Of a stretch of 64,000 nt of DNA, positions 45,904 to 56,365 are shown in pieces (position 1 is the first letter of the stretch; each line of letters opens with the position of its first letter). This DNA comes from an uncultured Corynebacterium sp. (GTDB lineage Bacteria > Actinomycetota > Actinomycetes > Mycobacteriales > Mycobacteriaceae), in the NCBI RefSeq assembly GCF_946221155.1, contig NZ_CAMIAN010000003.1, forward strand, positions 29,153-93,152, given 5' to 3'. The notes under the pieces are model-generated. The model worked only from the letters and a program-made list of their open reading frames with translations. It was not told the origin of the DNA and made no database searches. The position numbers and the translations under genes were made by a program.

Positions 45904-45942
45904 TACCCCCGCAACCATGCAGGTTGTGGGGTGTTTTAGCTA
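45904..45942 (+). terminator. Terminator-like hairpin upstream of tRNA-Gly
   Basis: CCCCCGCAACC pairs with GGTTGTGGGG around ATGCA, and GTTTTAG follows. No + strand gene ends just before it, so it may belong to a short leader RNA or be an operator for the divergent HTH gene. Confidence 0.4.
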
Positions 45943-46020
45943 GATATACTGGGGTGATTTTGCTGGATAGTGGGGTGTATGGTGTAACATCGCACAACGT
46001 AACGGAAGCTAGCTTCCTGT

Positions 46021-46095
46021 GGGAATGTCGTATAGTGGCTAATACCTCAGCCTTCCAAGCTGAAGACGCGGGTTCGATTCCCGTCATTCCCTCCA
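46021..46095 (+). tRNA. tRNA-Gly (TCC anticodon)
   Basis: Cloverleaf with acceptor GGGAATG/CATTCCC, anticodon loop CTTCCAA (anticodon TCC), T-arm GCGGG-TTCGATT-CCCGT, discriminator T and an encoded CCA at 46093-46095. Confidence 0.96.
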
Positions 46096-46105
46096 AATTT
46101 TTCAA

Positions 46106-46157
46106 GGCAGTTCCTCCAAGCACAGGCGAGTGCGACGACGGGGGAGCTGCCGTTTTG
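46106..46157 (+). terminator. Terminator after tRNA-Gly
   Basis: GGCAGTTCCTCC (46106-46117) pairs with GGGGGAGCTGCC (46140-46151) with two G-U pairs, followed by GTTTTG. Confidence 0.75.
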
Positions 46158-46219
46158 TATTTCCTGGTAACCAGACAGTAAAGTAACGAGCGCAACGTCC
46201 CTTCGGGGCGTGCAAAGAT

Positions 46220-46293
46220 CGGGATATGGCGCAGTTTGGTAGCGCACTCGCTTTGGGAGCGAGGGGTCGCAGGTTCAAATCCTGTTATCCCGA
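46220..46293 (+). tRNA. tRNA-Pro (TGG anticodon)
   Basis: 74-nt cloverleaf with acceptor CGGGATA/TATCCCG, anticodon loop CTTTGGG (anticodon TGG), T-arm GCAGG-TTCAAAT-CCTGT, discriminator A. CCA is not encoded. Confidence 0.96.
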
Positions 46294-46550
46294 CATTTTT
46301 ATTTTCACCCTTTTCTTTGTGACGCCACCCTGCGGTTCGTCGCATTGAAAAGGTGAAATGGGGGTTCGCAGACTGGATCGGTGGGGGGATTCGGCGATCT
46401 TTTTCGCGGCCAGGGAGCTAGAAAACCACACCCCAGCGTGATGTGCCGGGCGATGGTTCTATAAAATTGAGCACCGACCGTAAAAGCGCTGCGAGATAAA
46501 CGAGAGACCGCGGTGCCAAAGAAGCTATTGATACACAGGAGTGTGCATTC

Positions 46551-48143
46551 GTGAAGAGCTCTGTAGATAAGCTGAGCGCCACCCGCACCAAGCTGACGAT
46601 TGAGGTTCCATTCGAGGAGCTTAAGCCAGAGTTCGACAAGGCCTACGCAACCCTCGCGCAGCAGGTAAACATGCCGGGCTTCCGCAAGGGCAAGGTTCCG
46701 GCAAAGATTCTGGAGGCTCGCCTGGGCCGTGGCGTTGTCCTGGATCAGGTCATCAACGAGATGCTGCCTTCTCGTTACAGCCAGGCCGTCGAAGAGAACG
46801 ACGTGAAGGCCCTCGGCCAGCCGGAGATCGAGATCGCCGAGCTAGAGGACGGCAAGCACATCACCTTCACCGCCGAAGTCGATGTTCGCCCGGAGATCGA
46901 GGTTCCGGACTTCTCCGCCATTTCCGTTGAGGTTGCACCGCTGAAGGCCGACGACGAGGCCATCGACGCGGAGCTGAAGAACCTGCAGGCTCGCTTCGGC
47001 ACCCTGAAGCCGGCGGATCGCGCAGTGAAGAAGGGCGACTTCGTCTCCATCGACCTGTCCGCCACCATCGATGGCGAGACCGTCGACGAGGCTACTACCG
47101 AGGGCCTGTCCCACGAGGTCGGAAACGATTCTCTGATCGAGGGTCTGGATGACGCTCTGGTCGGCATGAAGGAGGGCGAAGAGTCCACCTTTACCTCCAA
47201 GCTGGTTGCCGGCGAGCACGCCGACGAAGAGGCTGAGGTTACCGTCAAGCTCGGTTCCGTTAAGGAGCGCGAGCTGCCGGAGCTGGACGATGACTTCGCA
47301 CAGCTGGCCAGCGAGTTCGACACCTTGGACGAGCTGAAGGAGTCCCTGAAGGGTCAGGTCGAGCAGCAGCTGAAGAACACCCAGGCCGGCGAGATCCGCG
47401 ACAAGGTTCTGGCCGAGGCTCTGGAGCAGACCGAGTTCGAGCTGCCGGAGGGTGTCGTCAAGGAGCAGGTCGACGCTCAGATCCAGCAGATCATCCAGCA
47501 GTTCGGTGGCGATGAGAAGGTCTTCGAGTCCATGCTGGCTGCCCAGGACATGACTCGCGAGAAGTTCGAAGAGGATGCACGCAGCTCTGCCGAGGATTCC
47601 GTGCGTACCCAGCTGTTCCTGGACGCAGTCGCGGATAAGGAGCAGCCGGAGGTCTCCCAGGAAGAGCTGATGGATCACATCGCCTTCACTGCAAACCAGT
47701 ACGGCATGGATCCGAACCAGTTCATCATGCAGCTGCAGCAGGCCGGCCAGCTGGGCAGCCTGTTCGCTGACGTCCGTCGCGGTAAGGCTCTGGCGCTGAA
47801 CATCGCCCGTACTTCCGTGAAGGACACCGACGGTGCGGACGTTGACCCGAAGGAGTACTTCGGCGACGTTGAGGCCGAGGGTGATAAGGCTGACAAGGCT
47901 GATAAGGCTGACAAGGCTGAGGAGAAGCCGAAGAAGGCTCCCGCCAAGAAGTCCACGGCCAAGAAGAGCACCGCTAAGAAGTCCACCGCGAAGAAGAGCA
48001 CGGCTAAGAAGTCGACCACCAAGAAGTCGACCACCAAGAAGGCTACGAAGTCTACGGCTAAGAAGAGCACAGCTAAGAAGGCTACGAAGTCCACGGCCAA
48101 GAAGACTGCTGCAAAGAAGGCAGCGGAGAAGAAGGAAGACTAA
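46551..48143 (+). CDS. tig: Trigger factor with a long lysine-rich tail
   Basis: A ribosome-bound chaperone of 530 residues that meets nascent chains at the exit tunnel and has prolyl isomerase activity. GFRKGKVP (about 43-50) is the ribosome-binding signature; the FKBP domain is about 150-245 (KKGDFVSIDLSATIDG); the helical chaperone part runs to about 435. Residues about 441-530 are extra: an acidic/Lys hinge (DKADKADKADKAEEK) followed by repeats of STAKK, STTKK and ATKSTAKK, ending EKKED. This resembles histone H1 or mycobacterial HupB tails and should bind RNA or DNA. GTG 46551 has AGGAG upstream. A terminator follows. Confidence 0.95.
   Translation: MKSSVDKLSATRTKLTIEVPFEELKPEFDKAYATLAQQVNMPGFRKGKVPAKILEARLGRGVVLDQVINEMLPSRYSQAVEENDVKALGQPEIEIAELEDGKHITFTAEVDVRPEIEVPDFSAISVEVAPLKADDEAIDAELKNLQARFGTLKPADRAVKKGDFVSIDLSATIDGETVDEATTEGLSHEVGNDSLIEGLDDALVGMKEGEESTFTSKLVAGEHADEEAEVTVKLGSVKERELPELDDDFAQLASEFDTLDELKESLKGQVEQQLKNTQAGEIRDKVLAEALEQTEFELPEGVVKEQVDAQIQQIIQQFGGDEKVFESMLAAQDMTREKFEEDARSSAEDSVRTQLFLDAVADKEQPEVSQEELMDHIAFTANQYGMDPNQFIMQLQQAGQLGSLFADVRRGKALALNIARTSVKDTDGADVDPKEYFGDVEAEGDKADKADKADKAEEKPKKAPAKKSTAKKSTAKKSTAKKSTAKKSTTKKSTTKKATKSTAKKSTAKKATKSTAKKTAAKKAAEKKED
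47925..48136 (+). repeat. 15-base tandem repeats encoding the STAKK tail
   Basis: Imperfect repeats of the type AAGAAGTCCACGGCC, AAGAAGAGCACCGCT, AAGAAGTCGACCACC and related forms. Codons vary (TCC/AGC/TCG for Ser) while the peptide is kept, which argues for selection on protein sequence rather than a recent slippage event. Confidence 0.85.
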
Positions 48144-48154
48144 GGATTTCCTTC

Positions 48155-48196
48155 ACCGCCGGGACCTCCACTTGAGGTTCTGGCGGTTTTCTTTTT
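48155..48196 (+). terminator. Terminator of tig
   Basis: ACCGCC (48155-48160) pairs with GGCGGT (48182-48187), with an inner GACCTC/GAGGTT helix, and TTTTCTTTTT follows. Confidence 0.85.
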
Positions 48197-48346
48197 GCCC
48201 CGTCAGTCTTAACCACTCCGGTGCACCGCTAAGCCGTGCGCTGACAGCGAACAACCCCACCGGAAGGCACGCTTTGTCGACGGGTGTGACTAGGCTGGGG
48301 CGCATACAAAAGTGAACTTTCGTAAAACTTTCGGCAAGGAGCGAAG

Positions 48347-48913
48347 TTGAGTTCGGAAACCCCAAACCATAGAGACTCGGTCTACGAGCGCCTGCTGCGC
48401 GAGCGAATCATCTTCCTGGGCAGTCAGGTGGACGACGAGATTGCCAACGAGCTGTGTGCCCAGATTCTGCTGCTGTCCGCAGAGGATCCGACGCGCGACA
48501 TCAGCCTGTACATCAACTCTCCCGGTGGTTCCGTCACCGCGGGTATGGCTATCTACGACACGATGAAGTACGCGCCGTGCGACATCGCTACCTACGGGAT
48601 GGGCCTGGCGGCGTCCATGGGCCAGTTCTTGCTTTCCGCAGGTACGAAGGGCAAGCGCTACGCACTGCCACACGCCCGCATTATGATGCACCAGCCTTCC
48701 GCAGGCGTGGGCGGCACCGCCGCTGACATCGCCATTCAGGCGGAGCAGTTCGCCTACACCAAGCGGGAGATGGCGGAGCTGATCGCGGAGTTCACCGGCC
48801 AGACCGTTGAGCAGATCACCAAGGATTCCGACCGCGACCGTTGGTTCACTGCCCAGCAGGCCAAGGAATACGGTTTCGTCGACCACGTCATCACCTCTGC
48901 GAAGGAGAGCTAA
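48347..48913 (+). CDS. clpP1: ATP-dependent Clp protease proteolytic subunit 1
   Basis: A 188-residue serine protease subunit. Catalytic Ser90 lies in GLAASMGQ and His115 in MMHQP, with the Asp in the SDRDRWF region. It resembles mycobacterial ClpP1 from [15 protein letters not shown] to the end. In actinobacteria ClpP1 and ClpP2 form a mixed double ring that works with ClpX or ClpC1. TTG 48347 has AAGGAG six bases upstream. Four bases separate its stop from clpP2, so the two are one operon. Confidence 0.95.
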   Translation: MSSETPNHRDSVYERLLRERIIFLGSQVDDEIANELCAQILLLSAEDPTRDISLYINSPGGSVTAGMAIYDTMKYAPCDIATYGMGLAASMGQFLLSAGTKGKRYALPHARIMMHQPSAGVGGTAADIAIQAEQFAYTKREMAELIAEFTGQTVEQITKDSDRDRWFTAQQAKEYGFVDHVITSAKES

Positions 48914-48916
48914 GAC

Positions 48917-49546
48917 ATGTCAGAGATGCAGATGCCAGAAATGCGATACATCCTGCCGTCGTTCGTGGAGCACTCCAGCTACGGCGCGAAGGAATCCAAC
49001 CCGTACAACAAGCTGTTCGAGGAGCGCATCATCTTCCTGGGTACCCAGGTGGACGACGCTTCCGCCAACGACATCATGGCGCAGCTGCTGGTACTGGAGG
49101 GGTTGGACCCGGACCGGGACATCACGATGTACATCAACTCTCCCGGCGGTTCCTTTACCAGCCTGATGGCAATCTACGACACGATGCAGTACGTCCGCCC
49201 GGACGTGCAGACCGTCTGCCTCGGCCAAGCCGCCAGCGCGGCCGCCGTGCTGCTGGCTGCCGGCACCCCGGGCAAGCGCGCGGCTCTGCCGAATGCCCGC
49301 GTGCTGATCCATCAGCCCGCTACCGGCGGAGTGCAGGGCCAGGTTTCCGACCTGGAGATCCAGGCCAAGGAGATCGAGCGCATGCGCAAGCTGATGGAGG
49401 AGACCCTGGCGCGCCACACTGGCAAGTCCGCCGAACAGGTGCGCATCGACACCGACCGTGACAAGATCCTGACGGCCGAAGAGGCCAAGGAGTACGGCAT
49501 CGTCGACCAGGTATTCGACTACCGCAAGCTGTCGGCGCAGAGCTAA
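48917..49546 (+). CDS. clpP2: ATP-dependent Clp protease proteolytic subunit 2
   Basis: A 209-residue second Clp subunit with Ser107 in [11 protein letters not shown] and His132 in LIHQP. The N-terminal [29 protein letters not shown] stretch and the [20 protein letters not shown] helix match mycobacterial ClpP2, the ring that docks the ATPase. It shares the operon with clpP1 and is followed by a strong hairpin. Confidence 0.95.
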   Translation: MSEMQMPEMRYILPSFVEHSSYGAKESNPYNKLFEERIIFLGTQVDDASANDIMAQLLVLEGLDPDRDITMYINSPGGSFTSLMAIYDTMQYVRPDVQTVCLGQAASAAAVLLAAGTPGKRAALPNARVLIHQPATGGVQGQVSDLEIQAKEIERMRKLMEETLARHTGKSAEQVRIDTDRDKILTAEEAKEYGIVDQVFDYRKLSAQS

Positions 49547-49562
49547 TATCTCTGCGACATTT

Positions 49563-49613
49563 AACCCCACGTGCGAATTCCGAAGTAGTTCTGAATTCAT
49601 ACACGTGGGGTTT
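49563..49613. terminator. Terminator after clpP2
   Basis: AACCCCACGTG (49563-49573) pairs exactly with CACGTGGGGTT (49602-49612), and an inner GAATTC/GAATTC pair (49575-49580, 49592-49597) can extend the fold. Short T-runs follow. Confidence 0.8.
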
Positions 49614-49649
49614 ACTCTTTATTAAGCCATTCGCTCTACCGTTTTCTGT

Positions 49650-51728
49650 GTGAATAATCAGAAAAAAATCGATCGTCGCACAGTCCTTGGAGGTCTTTTG
49701 GGGACCGCAGCTGGGGCAGCAGGCCTTACTGTTGGTTCTCGAGCAATGGCTCAAGCCCAAGTTGGATCTGCGACAGGTTCTTTGGCTCCATTGGGCTACA
49801 CCGGCTCTTTGGAAGGTAAGGACCAATATCTCGGAGCATCCAAACTGCCTGAGCAGGTGATTACCGATGGCAGTGTGCCCGTAGATGACTACCCTGGTTG
49901 CACTCCTTGGCCATTTATTCACGGCGTATCATCTGGCGATCCGCTGCAGGATCGCGTGATTATTTGGACGCGAATTACCCTCGTGGAACGCGATCCGGAC
50001 GGGGTGCCGGGCGCAAACCCTGCAGGTTCTGAGCCAGAGGTTGATTGGGTCGTTTCGCTCGACCCAGAGATGACTGATGTTGTGGCGTCAGGAACCCAAA
50101 GAGCAATTGCCGAACACGACTGGACAATCAAGGTAGACGTCACCGGGCTCGCCCCAGAAACTACGTACTATTACCAGTTCAGTCACGACGGTAAGCATTC
50201 CATCGTCGGACGCACCCGCACTGCGACGAAGCCAGGTTCTGCCGAAGCTCGCTTGGCTGTGATGAGCTGCACCAGCTACTGGTCTTCTCACTGGACAGGG
50301 CTACAGCTTTTGGCGGACAGGAACGACGTGGATTTGGTGGTGCACCTTGGGGACTACTTGTACGACTTCGTCGACGGGAACGAGGCAGTGCGTTCCCGCG
50401 TGCCTTTTAGTCACCTCACACATCCTGATAACCGTGACTGGAAGAACCTCGATGAGGTGAGACGCCGCTACGCCCTGTATCGCTCTGACCCCAAATTCGT
50501 CGCCGCGCATCAGCAGCATCCTTGGATGATCGTGTGGGACAACCATGATGTTGATCCCAACTACGGTAACGAACTGGAAATTGCTGACGTCCCGATCGAA
50601 GAAACGGTCACATTGGAGGATACTTGTCGAGCATTCTGGGAATGGACACCATCACGACCGGTGAAAGCTGATGGCAGCGGAGATTTTCTGCTGGTAGACG
50701 ACGGCAGCTACCCCGAGCCGGAAGATGTGACCCTCTGCTATCGCAACCTGGACTATGGTGACCTGCTATCTATTTCCGCAATTGATGCCCAACTGGGGCT
50801 GCCGCAATACGAGCGGGATTTAGATAATTCCCACCTGAACCACATTAAGTCCGGCGCGCCGACGCTTCTTGGCAAGGCGCAATTTGATTGGCTATCAGAA
50901 TCGCTTCGCAATGCCGAAAAGCGTGGTGTGCTATGGAAGGTCATAGCCAACCAAGCGTGGTTCTCTCCGATGGATACGCCCGATATCGTGGAAGGGTCCA
51001 CGGGAGCTACCAAGGCGAAGTTCGGTCTTAGTCGCTGGTCGAAATATCCGGAAGAGAAGAAGGCGATTGTTGAACTGCTGCGCCTTGACGTACCGAACTC
51101 CGTGATGGTCTCCGGTGACGCCCACGGCAACCTCGGCTCCGACATCCTGTCGGCTACTACCCCGTTTAACCCATACGGTTCAGGCCCTGCGGGTAACAAT
51201 CGTCGCTCGGGTGCCCAGCAGGGCAATCGCCGTGCTGGGGCGGTGCGGATGAGTACCGGCAACAGTGCAAGGAAGAACGCCCGCAAGTACTCGGCGGGCG
51301 TGGAATTTGCCCCCAGTTCAATGGGGCGCGGTGGGGCGGACGATGCCATCGCGGGTGCACTCCCGGTGGGGTCGGCAACCGTGGTCACTGCCACTCGTGC
51401 AGCAGAACAGGCATTGCTGAATCTGAACCCCTCTGCACAATTCATGGAGTGGGCCGATCATGGTTATGGCATCGTGCACCTAACTCGAGAGTCTGCGATT
51501 TTTGAATTCTGGTGGCAGGATAAGTTCAATCCGCGTGCGACCGACGTTCTGGGGCACCAAATGATTGCCTGGGCGCGCGACGATCGCTCAACTCACCCAC
51601 CGCGATATTGCCAACAGATCGATGCGGTGTCGCTGCACGGTCTGGCCGTGGAGCCAACCCGGGGTACGCGTCAATCCACACAGGCTCCAGCTGCTGAATT
51701 TGTGAAGATGCTGCCAAAATTGGGATAG
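49650..51728 (+). CDS. phoD: Alkaline phosphatase D family phosphodiesterase, Tat-exported
   Basis: A 692-residue secreted metallophosphoesterase that would release phosphate from phosphodiesters or monoesters. The signal peptide has the twin-arginine motif DRRTVLGG (Arg9-Arg10) and a cleavage region SRAMAQA. Metal and active-site motifs of PhoD follow: MSCTSYW, HLGDYLYDF, WDNHDVDPNYG, and SGDAHGNLGS. About 70 residues rich in Gly/Asn/Arg (residues 510-580) form a family-variable insert. GTG 49650 is the start. It sits between clpP2 and clpX with its own terminators on both sides and less GC-biased codons, suggesting insertion. Confidence 0.92.
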   Translation: MNNQKKIDRRTVLGGLLGTAAGAAGLTVGSRAMAQAQVGSATGSLAPLGYTGSLEGKDQYLGASKLPEQVITDGSVPVDDYPGCTPWPFIHGVSSGDPLQDRVIIWTRITLVERDPDGVPGANPAGSEPEVDWVVSLDPEMTDVVASGTQRAIAEHDWTIKVDVTGLAPETTYYYQFSHDGKHSIVGRTRTATKPGSAEARLAVMSCTSYWSSHWTGLQLLADRNDVDLVVHLGDYLYDFVDGNEAVRSRVPFSHLTHPDNRDWKNLDEVRRRYALYRSDPKFVAAHQQHPWMIVWDNHDVDPNYGNELEIADVPIEETVTLEDTCRAFWEWTPSRPVKADGSGDFLLVDDGSYPEPEDVTLCYRNLDYGDLLSISAIDAQLGLPQYERDLDNSHLNHIKSGAPTLLGKAQFDWLSESLRNAEKRGVLWKVIANQAWFSPMDTPDIVEGSTGATKAKFGLSRWSKYPEEKKAIVELLRLDVPNSVMVSGDAHGNLGSDILSATTPFNPYGSGPAGNNRRSGAQQGNRRAGAVRMSTGNSARKNARKYSAGVEFAPSSMGRGGADDAIAGALPVGSATVVTATRAAEQALLNLNPSAQFMEWADHGYGIVHLTRESAIFEFWWQDKFNPRATDVLGHQMIAWARDDRSTHPPRYCQQIDAVSLHGLAVEPTRGTRQSTQAPAAEFVKMLPKLG

Positions 51729-51737
51729 CTGAGGCGA

Positions 51738-51768
51738 CCCGCGAGGCTTTCAGCTTCGCGGGGTTTTT
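51738..51768 (+). terminator. Terminator of phoD
   Basis: CCCGCGA (51738-51744) pairs with TCGCGGG (51756-51762), followed by TTTTT. Confidence 0.85.
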
Positions 51769-51847
51769 GGCGTGGCGCGGTAGAATTGTAGGCCTATGAG
51801 GGTGCTAATCTAGCTGTCCCGAAAGTTACCCGATCCAAGAAAGCCTG

Positions 51848-53131
51848 ATGTCCCGCATGCCTGAAAGCGCAGAGCTCCTGAAGTGCTCCTTCTGTGGAAA
51901 GAGCCAGAAGCAGGTCCGCAAGCTGATTGCCGGCCCTGGTGTTTACATTTGCGACGAATGCATCGAGCTTTGTAACGAGATCATCGAAGAGGAGCTGCTG
52001 GCCGTCGATCCTGCGGAGAGCTCCGCGAAGCTGCCGAAGCCCGCGGCGATCGCAGAGTTCCTGGATAGCTACGTGATCGGCCAGGACGAGGCTAAGCGCA
52101 CGCTCGCCGTTGCTGTGTACAACCACTACAAGCGCATCCAGGTCGAGGAGTCGAACGCAGCTGCCCGCCGCTCCGACGACGAGGTGGAGCTGGCGAAGTC
52201 CAACATTCTGATGCTGGGGCCGACTGGTTCGGGCAAGACCTATCTGGCGCAGTCGCTCGCCCGTATGCTTGATGTGCCTTTCGCCATTGCTGACGCCACC
52301 AGTTTGACCGAAGCTGGCTATGTCGGTGAAGACGTAGAGAATATCCTGCTCAAGCTTCTCCAGGCCGCTGACTTTGACGTGGCGAAGGCTCAGCGCGGCA
52401 TCATCTACGTCGACGAGGTGGACAAGATCTCCCGCAAGTCGGAGAACCCGTCCATTACCCGCGACGTGTCCGGCGAGGGCGTGCAGCAGGCTCTGTTGAA
52501 GATCCTGGAAGGCACTGTGGCCGCAGTTCCACCACAGGGTGGCCGTAAGCACCCGAACCAGGAGTTCATCCAGTTCGACACGAAGAACGTGCTGTTCATC
52601 GTGGCGGGTGCGTTCTCCGGGTTGGAGAAGGTCATTTCCGAGCGCCGTGGCAAGAAGGGGCTGGGCTTCGGCGCAGAGATCAGCGCGAAGTCCGAGGAAG
52701 ATCCGAACCCGTTCCAGTTCGTGGAGCCAGAGGACCTGGTGAAGTTTGGTCTGATCCCCGAGCTCATCGGCCGCCTGCCAGTGCTGACCCACGTTGGCCA
52801 CCTGGATGAAGACGCCCTCGTGCGCGTGCTGACCGAGCCGAAGAACTCCCTGGTGCGCCAGTACCAGCGCCTGTTCGATATGGACGGCGTGCGCCTGACC
52901 TTCGAAGACGAGGCTCTGCGGGAGATCGCCCAGAAGGCACTGGCACGCGAGACCGGCGCCCGCGGCCTGCGGTCCATCATGGAAACCCTGCTGCTGCCCA
53001 CCATGTTCTCCATTCCGGAAGATGAAGAAACCGGCGAGGTTATCATCACCGGCGCATGCGCCCGCGGGGAGGCGGAACCAACCCTGCTGACCCACGAAGA
53101 GGTCGCCAAGCGGGATAAGAAGAGCGCCTAG
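51848..53131 (+). CDS. clpX: ATP-dependent Clp protease ATP-binding subunit ClpX
   Basis: A 427-residue AAA+ unfoldase that feeds substrates to ClpP1P2. The N-terminal zinc domain has Cys13, Cys16, Cys35 and Cys38. Then come Walker A GPTGSGKT (near 120), Walker [11 protein letters not shown], the pore and ClpP-contact region with [15 protein letters not shown] and RKHPNQEF, and the sensor-2 region [17 protein letters not shown] 51848 is first. Its stop interleaves with that of the convergent regulator gene. Confidence 0.97.
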   Translation: MSRMPESAELLKCSFCGKSQKQVRKLIAGPGVYICDECIELCNEIIEEELLAVDPAESSAKLPKPAAIAEFLDSYVIGQDEAKRTLAVAVYNHYKRIQVEESNAAARRSDDEVELAKSNILMLGPTGSGKTYLAQSLARMLDVPFAIADATSLTEAGYVGEDVENILLKLLQAADFDVAKAQRGIIYVDEVDKISRKSENPSITRDVSGEGVQQALLKILEGTVAAVPPQGGRKHPNQEFIQFDTKNVLFIVAGAFSGLEKVISERRGKKGLGFGAEISAKSEEDPNPFQFVEPEDLVKFGLIPELIGRLPVLTHVGHLDEDALVRVLTEPKNSLVRQYQRLFDMDGVRLTFEDEALREIAQKALARETGARGLRSIMETLLLPTMFSIPEDEETGEVIITGACARGEAEPTLLTHEEVAKRDKKSA

Positions 53132-53940
53132 TCGTGATATAGGTCCGATGGCGCCGAGGGGGCGTCATCAACCTCTTCATCTTCGTGCCGCGCGTGGCTG
53201 TAGAGCGACGCGGCGACCGAGGAACCAATCACCGAAGAATGCGAAGCGTGGGTGTACGACGCGCCTTGGTTGGTGGGCATCGTGGTGGTGAGGAAAGCGA
53301 TGATGGCGTCGCACGTCAGGTTGCAAAGGCCGTCCTCGTTTTCGGGGTCGCTGGGATCCATGCCATATAGGGCATGAAAAGTCGATCCCTGGGTGACGGC
53401 GAACGAGCACAGTGCCGTGATCAGCGTATAAGTATCCTCTGCTGATACGCCGTTGCGGAAGGCTCCAATATCGTGGCCACGCATCAGCACGCGATCCAGG
53501 TGCAGCACTACCGGGGAATCCTCCAATACGCCTACGCGGTGGACGAGCTCCGGATCACCCAGCAGGTTCTCCGCCACAATCAAACGCACCGCGTTCTGGT
53601 GCGTGGCAAAGCGCCGGTAGGTGGCGGCGACGAGCTTGCGCATCTCGCGGACCGGGGAGCTATCCATCTCCGGGTTGTCATAACCATTGAGCGGCACTGG
53701 CCAGATGGAGGAGTGGGCATAACGCAGCGCCTCCTCGTATAGGCGGGTCGGGGAATCCAGCAGCTCGCAGTTATGCGGCAGGCGTGCGGCCTGGGCGATC
53801 GTGGCCAGGTGCTCAGGAGTGAATGCGGCACCGACCCGGATGGCGATGGTCACGGCGGTGTTCATGGCCTGGATGTACTGCTGTTCTCCGAGGCCATACC
53901 AGGCCGCAGAGGCGGGAAGGTGGGGCTTATTCTGCACCAA
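53128..53940 (-). CDS. TetR-like regulator
   Basis: A 270-residue protein with a TetR-type HTH near residues 40-70 ([30 protein letters not shown]) and a helical C-terminal ligand domain. The HTH is weak compared with canonical TetR. The C-terminal about 35 residues are His/Asp/Ser-rich and probably disordered. It is convergent with clpX, sharing CTAG so that both stop codons overlap, and divergent from the mdh gene. Target and ligand are unknown. Confidence 0.7.
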   Translation of the reverse strand: MVQNKPHLPASAAWYGLGEQQYIQAMNTAVTIAIRVGAAFTPEHLATIAQAARLPHNCELLDSPTRLYEEALRYAHSSIWPVPLNGYDNPEMDSSPVREMRKLVAATYRRFATHQNAVRLIVAENLLGDPELVHRVGVLEDSPVVLHLDRVLMRGHDIGAFRNGVSAEDTYTLITALCSFAVTQGSTFHALYGMDPSDPENEDGLCNLTCDAIIAFLTTTMPTNQGASYTHASHSSVIGSSVAASLYSHARHEDEEVDDAPSAPSDLYHD

Positions 53941-53956
53941 TTCAGTTTATCTATGA

Positions 53957-55105
<1,149 letters not shown>

Positions 55106-55185
55106 TTCTCTGAAGTCCCCTGCAGTTTTCGTGGACAAAACTTTTTTCCGCATATCGCCGCCCGGCCGCCTGGTCGGGTGGTTTT

Positions 55186-56283
55186 ATGTTAGGCATGACA
55201 TCAGCCACTGAACCCACAGCCCCTATCCACTCCCAACCACTCCAGCACTCACTTTTTAGCCAGCTCTCCGCCCGCGCGGGGTGGCTGCTGCCCGCGATCC
55301 CGGAACCAGTTCTGCGGCTCTTCGGTTCCCGCACCAACTCCGACGGCGAACGATTAGATTCTGACGTGCGCGCCTCCAATCTGGTCACCGACCTGATGCA
55401 CCCGGCGGACTATTCCCAGCAGCCCGTTGAGGCAACCCGCGCGGTGGTGGAAGACGCCGCATACATGGCCGGAGGGCACGTCACCCAGGTCGGCTCCGTA
55501 GTGGAAGAGCAGATCCGGGGCGTGCGCGTGCGCCACTACCGTCCCACCGGGGCGGTCTCGCCGGAAGAGGACCTGCCCACCCTGGTGTACTTCCACGGTG
55601 GTGGGTGGGTCGTTGGCTCTCTCGACTCGCACGATTCCACCTGTCGCTGGCTGTGCGAGGCCGCCCGCGTGGCCGTGCTCTCCGTGGATTACCGTCTGGC
55701 CCCGGAGCATCCTTTCCCCGCCGCACCGGACGATTGCTGTGACGTAGTTGATGCGGCCATGGTGGGTGAGGTTAAGGGCGTCAATAAGAATAGGGTGGCC
55801 GTCGGCGGCGATTCCGCGGGAGGCAACCTGGCCGCCGTGGTGTGCCTGCGCCGTAAGCGTGAAGGCCGGGAACAGCCACGCGCGCAACTGCTGTTCGTGC
55901 CGGTCACGGATCTTTCCAGGTTGGATACGCCCAGCCACAAGGAGTTTTCCAAGGGCTACTTCCTGACCCAGGCGCACATGCAGTGGTACCGCGACCAGTA
56001 CCTCACAGACGACGTGCAGCGGCTGGATCCGGATGTGTCGCCTTTGTTCGCCGAGGACGTCAGCGGGGTGGCTCCGGCCTATGTCGCCGTCGCCGGGTTC
56101 GATCCGCTGCGCGACGAGGGCACGGCCTATGCCGAAAAGCTGCGGGAGGCCGGTGTGCCCGTTTCTTTCCGACGCCACCCCGGCCTGATCCACCCCTTCG
56201 TGAATTCTTCGGGTGTGTGGCGGAATTCCGGGCGGGCGTTGGACGAAGCTGCCGGTGTGTTGCGGGCGGCGCTCGAGATGTAA
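55186..56283 (+). CDS. Alpha/beta hydrolase, HSL-type esterase
   Basis: A 365-residue carboxylesterase of the hormone-sensitive lipase family. The oxyanion motif HGGGWV and the nucleophile motif GGDSAGGN are clear; the catalytic Asp is in AGFDPLRDEG and the His in HPGLIHPF. It probably acts on short-chain acyl esters. No signal peptide is obvious. ATG 55186 or ATG 55195 may be the start. It is alone between mdh and valS. Confidence 0.92.
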   Translation: MLGMTSATEPTAPIHSQPLQHSLFSQLSARAGWLLPAIPEPVLRLFGSRTNSDGERLDSDVRASNLVTDLMHPADYSQQPVEATRAVVEDAAYMAGGHVTQVGSVVEEQIRGVRVRHYRPTGAVSPEEDLPTLVYFHGGGWVVGSLDSHDSTCRWLCEAARVAVLSVDYRLAPEHPFPAAPDDCCDVVDAAMVGEVKGVNKNRVAVGGDSAGGNLAAVVCLRRKREGREQPRAQLLFVPVTDLSRLDTPSHKEFSKGYFLTQAHMQWYRDQYLTDDVQRLDPDVSPLFAEDVSGVAPAYVAVAGFDPLRDEGTAYAEKLREAGVPVSFRRHPGLIHPFVNSSGVWRNSGRALDEAAGVLRAALEM

Positions 56284-56365
56284 ATGCGCAGTGGGTGAGC
56301 GGGCTGCAGGCGGGTTATAGGCGGGGTGTATGCCCTGTCCGGGCCGTCTACTAGACTTGGCAGAC

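Noticed and set aside
45893..46345. 150-codon frame with GNRTR- and FEPATP-like words across tRNA-Gly and tRNA-Pro
   Set aside because: This is the well-known artefact of translating tRNA genes; no protein is expected.
47675..48100. Hydrophobic Phe/Leu/Val repeat frame opposite the tig tail
   Set aside because: Antisense reading of AAG and GCC repeats; no start site or reason for a membrane protein here.
47925..48136. Possible CRISPR array because of regular short repeats
   Set aside because: Repeats are 15 bases, contiguous without spacers and in frame with tig; they encode the Lys-rich tail.
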